Origin: Amorphophallus konjac
Taxonomy: Eukaryota > Streptophyta > Magnoliopsida > Alismatales > Araceae
Reading direction: 5' to 3'
DNA: 64,000 nucleotides
NCBI GenBank assembly: GCA_022559845.1
Contig: CM040127.1
Coordinates: 28,606,708-28,670,707 of the forward strand
Of this stretch, positions 58,058-64,000 are shown one piece after another (position 1 is the first letter of the stretch; every line of letters starts with the position of its first letter). A program made the position numbers and the translations under genes. The notes beneath the pieces are model-generated. The model worked only from the letters and a program-made list of their open reading frames with translations. It was not told the DNA's origin and searched no databases.

Positions 58058-58070
58058 AGCTCCGAAAGGT

Positions 58071-58714
58071 GGAGGCGTCCAGGACCCTGGACACCTCCAT
58101 CAGGGCCGAAATAATATTTTATTCTATTTTTATTGATTTTTTTGGAATACTTTTGTGGAGGCGTCCAGGGTCCCGGACGCCTCAAGCAGGTTCAGCGAAA
58201 ACCGACGACGGCCGCACGCGGTTCGGCACAACGCGTGGTTTTGTGAGCGGCGCCTCGTGATTCAGAAATGGGCGCGTCCAGCTGACCGGACGTCTCTATA
58301 TTTTAGATTTTTTCACACACGACAAACCGTCGTTCGGTGGCCGGCGCCCGTGAGAGTTTTTATGGAGGCATCCAGGGGCATGGACGCCTCCAATATATAC
58401 ATATATATTATTTTTTTGTCTTTTATGCCAGGGCTGGCATTTTGATTTTTTTAGATTTGTTTTTATGGAGGCGTCCAGGGGCCTGGACGCCTCCATTAAT
58501 GTATATTTTTATTTATGTTTTCTTTTATTTTATGCCAACTGGCATTTTACAAACATTTTTTATTATTTTTGTTTTTTTATGGAGGCGTCCAGGCGCCTGG
58601 ACGCCTCCATTAATTTATATATATATTTTTATATTTTTTTATTTGGTTTTGGGTCCTGAGAAAAGAATAAAATAAGAGAAAAGAATGGGGGCATCCAGGG
58701 GCCTGGACGCCCCC
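58071..58714. repeat. Palindrome cluster A, six members
   Basis: Near-perfect 28-bp palindromes with arms GGAGGCGTCCAGG and CCTGGACGCCTCC at 58071-58098, 58157-58183, 58364-58391, 58467-58494 and 58581-58608, and a GGGGGC variant at 58687-58714. The one at 58581 is fully self-complementary and extends to 32 bp with flanking AT. A decayed copy may lie at 58271-58296. Spacers are AT-rich, about 65-180 bp. Two of them carry a smaller dyad, ATGCCA-TGGCAT, at 58425-58440 and 58532-58545. Confidence 0.93.
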
Positions 58715-60144
58715 ATTAAGACCTACCCGGGTCCTTGGATCAGGCGTCGGCGGTCGCCCGGTAGACCCCCTTCTTGATTCCGGAACCTCCCGATGCGTTC
58801 GACTGGTGTTGATGTCGCCCGAATGCCGTGACGAGACGATTCCGGATGCCGAAAAGGGCGGAAGAAGACTCAAGAAAAGGAAGCACTCAAGTGATTCAAA
58901 ACGCGTCAGCCGTCGCGGGGCGTTGTATAGTAATATGAAACTTTCTCAGGAGACGTCAGGAATGGCGTGTCTACAGCTGCCCCGCCTTGGCGTCTGCTTT
59001 GCAAGGGAGCGATACGTAGTGGAATGGTATCGAAGTGGAGTGAAATGGAGTGGGAGCGGACTGATAAGTCGATGCCAAGGTGTGATGAGACACGCTTTTG
59101 ACGTTACTGTTTGGAATCTTTCCTGGAGTTTCAATGAGGCGACCTTGAAGAAGGTCTTTCAAATATTAGCGATTGCTTGGACGGAGATCAAATAAGGGAG
59201 GGTGAGATGTGCGCTCAGGCACGAAACAAAAAGGGACCAACTTCTCGGTGTGGAAGTACCTGGGTCATAAACCGGAGGTTTCACCTTTGGGGAGCGGTTA
59301 CCAGCTAATGTGGAAGTGCTGCGGCCAAGGTGGGTCAAAAAAGGTAAAGGAATATCTGAGGGTCTGTCCAAACAAGGGTCTCCTTTGGAAGAGCAACGTC
59401 GGGGCCGTCTCTAGGAAACTCGGTATTTCATTCGGAGTGGAATATCTCATATTTGTGGGAATTGAAACACAATGGCTTTCACAATCGAATCACTTGAATG
59501 ATCTTCCGCAATAAATCAAGTCCTATATGAATGCATGACGGGTTTAAAGAAAAATTCAAAACAAACTAAAATAGAAAATAGTCAAGGATAATATTGTTAA
59601 CTTGTGAAGAACGGGTCAGGATACCGATCCGGTGAGCTGATACTGGGCTGGGGCCCGTTTATCCACGCACCAACTCACTGAACGGAACCGTCATCCCCAT
59701 TCTATCACAAATTGACGGCCTATCCGTACAACCCAAACTCTTCCGGGATCATCACCGTTTTTGTTGAAGGGGAACTCCAATCCCAGATTCGTTCGGGCCG
59801 CAAGGTCCTTGACATGTTCTAGTAGCGTAGGTATCATATACTATGATGTATGACATGGTGGGACCAACCAATGAAAGGTGGGACAGGAGATAGGACAAAG
59901 ATGTCCGTTAGTAAAACCTGCACAGGCCAGCAAAGGTTAGCAACATCAAAAGGTAGCAGAATCGCACCACAGTTCAAAGGAGATCCAGACAAAATCTTGA
60001 CAATGACCATTGATGTGACATGTTCTGTCTTGTAGCACCCTCCCCTTCCTATAAGAACTCCCCTTAGGCTAGCTCATTCAAATGCACCAAGGTGGGTTTT
60101 GGAAGCTCAGGAGAGGAAGGAGAGGAGAATTTAGAGATTTCAGG
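58715..60144. other. No recognised gene
   Basis: Mixed-composition DNA between palindrome cluster A and the DUF7745-like gene. Short frames (58806-59195, 59209-59514, 59850-60035) show no domain. CTATAAGA at 60050-60057 may be the TATA box of the downstream gene. Confidence 0.55.
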
Positions 60145-61553
60145 ATGGAAGGAGAGTCTTCCCGTGTTATGAAGAGGAGCAAGCCTAGCAGCGAGATTAG
60201 GCGACTTTCCGACCTCGAGGGTCATCTGAGTGGGGCGATCATGTCGCATATGGTAAGCCGACTCTTTTCAAATTTCTGCACGTGAACCTTCTTCTTACTT
60301 CCTTCATTTCTTCTTCTTTCCTCTCCCAGCCATATCCACTCTTCCCAGGCCCGAGGAAGTTTTCCAAGCTGCCATGGCTTTCAAAGCTGACTTCCAATAT
60401 CTCCATTGGCATGAGGGCCATACTCTCGAAGTGGCATCTGCAGGGGCTCCTTATTCACGCCAAGCATTACGAGAAGATTCGTATGGACTGGGCGGCTATG
60501 GGCGCGCTAGTGGAGGTCTGACATCCCCAGACCCACACTTTTATCTTCCCGACCTTCGAGGTGACCATCCTCCTCGAGGAGGTGGAACTTCTGCTTGGTT
60601 TGAAGAAATTCAAGAGTGACGGGAAGGTGAAGGCTATGCGGATGCTGACACGGGGTACTTCTGAAAGCGTCCTTGGAAGCTTCATGCCGCCCGACGCAGC
60701 TAGAAAGGTCCGTACTCAGAAGGGGATCGATCTCCAAAAGCTTGCGGAGTGGGTCATGAACGCCCTGAGAGGGTCACCAGACGATGACTATTTGGAGGGA
60801 ATCATGAAGGGGTTCACTATCTGTCTGGCGGGTGCTCTCTTATTTCCTTATACCGACAACATAGTGGAGGAAGACCAACTTAGTGCTATCTGCGGGATTT
60901 GGCGTGGAAAGAGGGTGGAACCCGCTGTCCTCGCCTACCTGTATAGTGGCCTTACTGCCTCGAGCATGGGTAAGCCTCCATTTGGTTGTGCACTTGTCTT
61001 AAATTGCTGGCTGGATTTGCATTTCAAATTCGACCACAGCGAGGGAATGCCAACCGCTTCGAAGCTCTTCCAACAAAGCCCGCTTCACCACATAGCCGAC
61101 GTGTTAGGCTTCGGTGGTACTGTAGTGAACCGCGTTCCGTGGCTGAAGAAACGTGAAGACTGGCGGTCTCACTTCCGCACCGTGACACAAGGCTTCTTTA
61201 CTTGCGCACCGGCATGTTTGCTTTTGCTAGATCTCCTCATGAGGTCTTCCCCCGAAGTTGATCTTCAATTGATCGGCGCGACCGAGTTCGTCCTTTACAG
61301 TGCGCATCGGTGCTGTCTCCAGATTGGCATCCCACGCCATTCGTTCCCGCCACCGACTGGCATTGTTCCTTTGAAGAAAAGGGAGTTGGGCACTGAAGCG
61401 GATGCGAAGGAAGCGAAGGCCATTAAAGCTCCCTGGAAGATAAGTGTTGCGGGAAAGGCCTTAGCGCACGTGGTGGAGGAATGTGAGCCGTGGAGGGCTT
61501 ATGTAACCGAACTGGGGAAGTTAAGGCCTAAAGCGCCTAAGCCCCTGATGTAG
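60145..61553 (+). pseudogene. DUF7745-like plant gene with one internal stop
   Basis: Two exons are proposed: 60145-60252 (MEGESSRVMKRSKPSSEIRR..., 36 codons) and 60330-61553, joined by a 77-bp GT-AG intron in phase 0 (GTAAGC to CTCTCCCAG). The product would be 443 residues. It resembles the plant DUF7745 family, often near or inside transposons and related in style to PMD proteins: an N-terminal HPQTHTFIFPTFEVTILLEE segment, then LAGALLFPYTDNIVEEDQL, LAYLYSGLTASSMG and WLKKREDWRSHF, ending in a charged tail. A TGA at 60519-60521 (codon 100) replaces the Trp usual in such V-E-x-W-H-P segments; otherwise the frame is open. An in-frame ATG at 60082 exists but lies only 25 bp from CTATAAGA. Either a recent pseudogene, an allele, or a sequencing error; a third exon is less likely. 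Confidence 0.75.
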
Positions 61554-61725
61554 TTCACTCTGCTTTTCTGATGGAATGAAATTTGGCATTTGGATGTTTC
61601 GGACCCCCGTCCCCTTAATTATTATCTTTTTTTATGGTTTTTCTTTTTCTTTGTATTTTTTTATTTTGTTTGGATTATATACATATTCTTATATAAATAT
61701 ATTTTTTTGAAAATTTTTTATTATT

Positions 61726-61947
61726 GGGGCGTCCAGGAGCCTGGACGCCCCTAATTTTATTTTATTATTTTTTTATTTTTTTTGACAATTTATTTTTGGG
61801 GGCGTCCAAGATCCTGGACGCCCCTATTTTGATTTTTTATTTTTTATTTATTTTATTTTTGGGGGCGTCCAGGCGCCTGGACGCCCCTATTTTTTTGAAT
61901 TTTTGAAAAAAAAAAATTGTGGGGGCGTCCAGGCGCCTGGACGCCCC
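61726..61947. repeat. Palindrome cluster B, four members upstream of the PMD gene
   Basis: 26-bp palindromes with arms GGGGCGTCCAGG and CCTGGACGCCCC at 61726-61751, 61799-61824, 61862-61887 and 61922-61947. The last two have a CG centre and are perfectly self-complementary. Spacing is 60-73 bp, in T-rich DNA. The last ends 15 bp before the TATA box of the PMD gene. Compared with cluster A, arm position 3 is G paired with C instead of A paired with T. Confidence 0.95.
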
Positions 61948-61962
61948 AATAAAAGGTCATTC

Positions 61963-61970
61963 TATATATA
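61963..61970 (+). promoter_or_regulatory. TATA box of the PMD gene
   Basis: TATATATA lies 78 bp upstream of the ATG at 62048, followed by GGGGGGGCTCCCCCC, a short hairpin near the expected transcription start. Confidence 0.65.
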
Positions 61971-62047
61971 GGGGGGGCTCCCCCCTGTTCACTTATACTG
62001 TTCATTCCGACCGTCCAGCCACTCCAAACGACCCATTCTTAGTCCCA

Positions 62048-64000
62048 ATGGAGCGAGGAGGATCGAGTCAGGGTCCAGAGAAGCGGAAACGACTGGCTCG
62101 TCGTGCGAGGAGGTTGAGGGATGATGCCGAGGAGGCCGCAGCAGAGGAGGTTGCTCCGGGGGAGGAGATGGAGGTGCCTCTCCTAGCCGCGGAGGCCGCT
62201 GCGGATGCTGGTGACGCGGGAGAGAACGATCACGACCCGGTAAGTACCTCGGAATTCTCACTTTGTGGTTCAATAGGCTAAAACGGGTGTGCGAGAGGCT
62301 GTGAGAGAAAGGCGGGTAGTGAGAGAAGGAGGCGTCCAGGGGCCTGGACGCCTCCACGTTTTCTTTTTATTTTTGGTTATTTATTTATTTACGAAAAGTA
62401 ATAAAAATAAGGAGGCGTCCTGGCTCCAGGACGCCTCCATTATAATATATATATTTTTAATATATTTTCTTGTTTTGGCTTTGTTTTTCTTTTTTCTAAA
62501 AAAAACAAAATAAAGGAAAAAAAGAGGAGGCGTCCAGGGGCCTGGACGCCTCCTCAAGAATTTTTTTTTTAAAATGTAAAAAATAAAATAAAAGAATAAG
62601 TAGTATATATACAGTGTTATTGTTTTATGACTGTTCATGATGCTGATGTGTTCTTTGTTGGTTTTGTGGTTTGCAGGGCGTGATGAAGGGCCGGATCAGC
62701 TGGTCCTTGGTGGTGGCAGCATACCGTGGGCTGCCGGATTTCCAGAGGGCGCGTGTGGACGCCATGGGCTTTGGAGCTTTCCTTAGGATCGAGCCCTTCC
62801 GGCTCGACCTTCCTCTTATCCAGGCACTGAGGGAGCGGTGGCACGCACCGAGCCGGGCGTTTCTGATGCCCTGGGGGCACATGGTGCCGACGCTGGAGGA
62901 CGTGGCTCGGATCACCGGGCTACGAGTTGACGGAGAGGCAGTCAGCGGGGTCACCTACCCCGACTACCGAGAGAGTGCCCTGGACCTGCTGTGGTTAGAG
63001 ACGAGCGTGACTGATAGAGACAGCAGGGTAGTCAGCCGAGTGGAGATCATGGAGGCGCTCGGATTCGTCGACCCGCGTCAGCGGGTTAGCGAGACTGGAG
63101 CAGAGTTCTTGGCTCGACTGGAGGGGGATGCTCGTGCTGCTTTCACCCAGGACCCGAGCGAGCGGGAGCTGGTGGATCTAGACCTTCGGAGGTTCCTTTT
63201 CTTCTTCCTGGGCCGCCTTCTGCTGGGGACGAAGGGGGATGGCATCCACTGCCGTTTCCTCGAGATCTTGGCGGATCTGGACAGAGTGGGGCACTATGCG
63301 TGGGGAGCGGCTCTGCTTGCCCATCTGATTGCCGATCTCTCCCAGACTTCGGAGAAGGAGACGACAGTCAGCGGCTTCGCACCTTTCCTCCAGGTAAACA
63401 TTTTATTTATGCATTCCCACAGTTAAATATGCAATTATTGTACTAATGATGTATGATGGATGCAGGTGTGGAGCTATTACTATTTCCCGATGGGGAGGGC
63501 TAGGCATGGGAACAGGAGGGCCGTGCCTCTGGCGCGGCAGTGGAGGCCGGTCGTGGTTGCAGCACCCCACGGCTACCAGCTGGCATCACTTCGTCGGGAG
63601 CTGAGCGAGTATCCCGAGGCCATGGTATGATGCGTATGATTTTTTTTGTGTTTATGCATGTGACTGAATGGTAACTAACATGATGTATGTATGGTGATGC
63701 AGGTGGTGTGGAGGCCCTACCTGGGCATGGGCGATGCTGGCCAGCCCTGGGTTGTAGCGGGTCTTCCTCGCTTCAGGCGGGACGTGTGGGTCCATTGCCT
63801 GAACGAGATTGAGCCGCTGCGGCTTAGACTGGTCATGAGGACGTTGGGGCTGGCCCAGGAGTGGGTAGACGTAGATGCGCCGGCCCGCATTGGGCGGAAG
63901 ACCAAGGGGAAGGCGAAGATCGTGGACTGGCGTACGCGCTTCCCAGCACAGTACCAGGACTGGCAGCAGGGCGGGGTCCCAGTAGTGTCCCACGTACAGG
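62048..64000 (+). CDS. Plant mobile domain (PMD) protein, 3' end outside window
   Basis: Four exons, all junctions GT-AG in phase 0: 62048-62239, 62677-63393, 63466-63624 and 63703 onward; at least 455 residues. Exon 1 encodes a basic stretch (KRKRLARRARR, residues 12-22, a likely nuclear localisation signal) and an Ala/Glu-rich acidic linker. Exons 2-4 match the PMD (aminotransferase-like) family: LIQALRERWHAPSRAFLMPW, HMVPTLEDVARITGLRVDGE, FFLGRLLLGTKGDGIHCRFL, LADLDRVGHYAWGAALLAHL, VWSYYYFPMGR, VVWRPYLGMG and VHCLNEIEPLRLRLVMRTLG. Known PMD proteins such as Arabidopsis MAIN and MAIL1 act in the nucleus in transposon silencing and genome stability, and the domain is also carried by some Mutator-like and Ty3 elements. 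Here no transposon gene is fused to it. Intron 1 (437 bp) holds three palindromes. Confidence 0.88.
62328..62555. repeat. Palindrome cluster C, three members in intron 1 of the PMD gene
   Basis: Palindromes at 62328-62355, 62411-62438 and 62526-62553 (arms extend by two bases in the last). The middle one has arms GGAGGCGTCCTGG and CCAGGACGCCTCC: relative to all others, both arms changed (A to T, T to A) so that pairing is kept. Confidence 0.93.

Larger units (their letters stand above)
56663..58070. other. Repeat-bearing region with a minus-strand TATA box, no recognised gene
   Basis: It begins TGTGAGCGACGTC at the truncation of copy 2, which might be an LTR start, but no partner was found. 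It holds the 89-bp tandem repeat (56859-57470) and a good minus-strand TATA box (58048-58057). Frames such as 57589-57945 minus show no known domain. An LTR-type promoter region transcribed leftward is possible. Confidence 0.5.

Noticed and set aside
58071..58714. CRISPR-like array of regularly spaced palindromic repeats
   Set aside because: The genome is a plant, units are full dyads that vary in sequence, spacers are AT-rich and of unequal length, and no cas genes exist.
62289..62513. Small protein frames containing GVQGPGRLH-type words
   Set aside because: They are translations of the palindromes and their AT-rich spacers, inside an intron.

Overview
This is nuclear DNA of a flowering plant, species not resolved. 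The evidence is dense nested LTR retrotransposons (Ty1/Copia, Ty3 chromovirus, Ty3 Tat lineage), an L1-type ORF1 relic, a Tourist-like MITE, plant microsatellites, and two host-type genes from plant-specific families: a DUF7745-like gene and a plant mobile domain (PMD) gene with GT-AG introns. No bacterial, organellar, rRNA or tRNA gene was recognised.

Layout. 1-9.0 kb: a fragment of a very long LTR, an LTR-like stretch with a 104-bp tandem repeat, a Copia pol relic, and a minus-strand Tat gag relic joined to the end of its own LTR. 9.0-18.1 kb: a nearly complete chromodomain Ty3 element (Tekay-like) with a 2-kb 3' LTR. It ends inside the LTR of a gutted element (18.1-20.0 kb) that keeps only LTRs, PBS and PPT. 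20.0-23.1 kb: an L1-type ORF1 relic and an LTR-like segment. 23.1-35.0 kb: an old Ty3 gag-pol split by two insertions of 4.7 and 3.8 kb. These look like solo LTRs, and removing each one with one target-site copy restores the reading frame. 35.0-44.5 kb: no genes; a 2-kb direct duplication, microsatellites and a MITE. 44.5-56.7 kb: two tandem copies of a second chromodomain Ty3 family on the minus strand sharing one LTR. 56.7-64 kb: an 89-bp tandem repeat, a family of ~28-bp palindromes in three clusters, the DUF7745-like gene, and the 5' part of a PMD gene that runs off the window.

The most unusual signals are: (1) at least 13 near-perfect palindromes whose paired arm positions change together, clustered next to two oppositely oriented TATA boxes and inside an intron of the PMD gene; (2) giant LTRs of one Tat-like family that share a terminal block, while each copy carries its own array of a short GC-rich word (GGCGCGCC-, CGGCACAC- or CTCGGCG-type); and (3) pervasive in-frame stops that mostly look like CAG-to-TAG or other C-to-T changes, as expected from long-term cytosine methylation.

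Apart from the PMD gene and perhaps the DUF7745-like gene, every coding region here is a decayed transposon. The host genes sit in a 4-kb pocket at the right edge.
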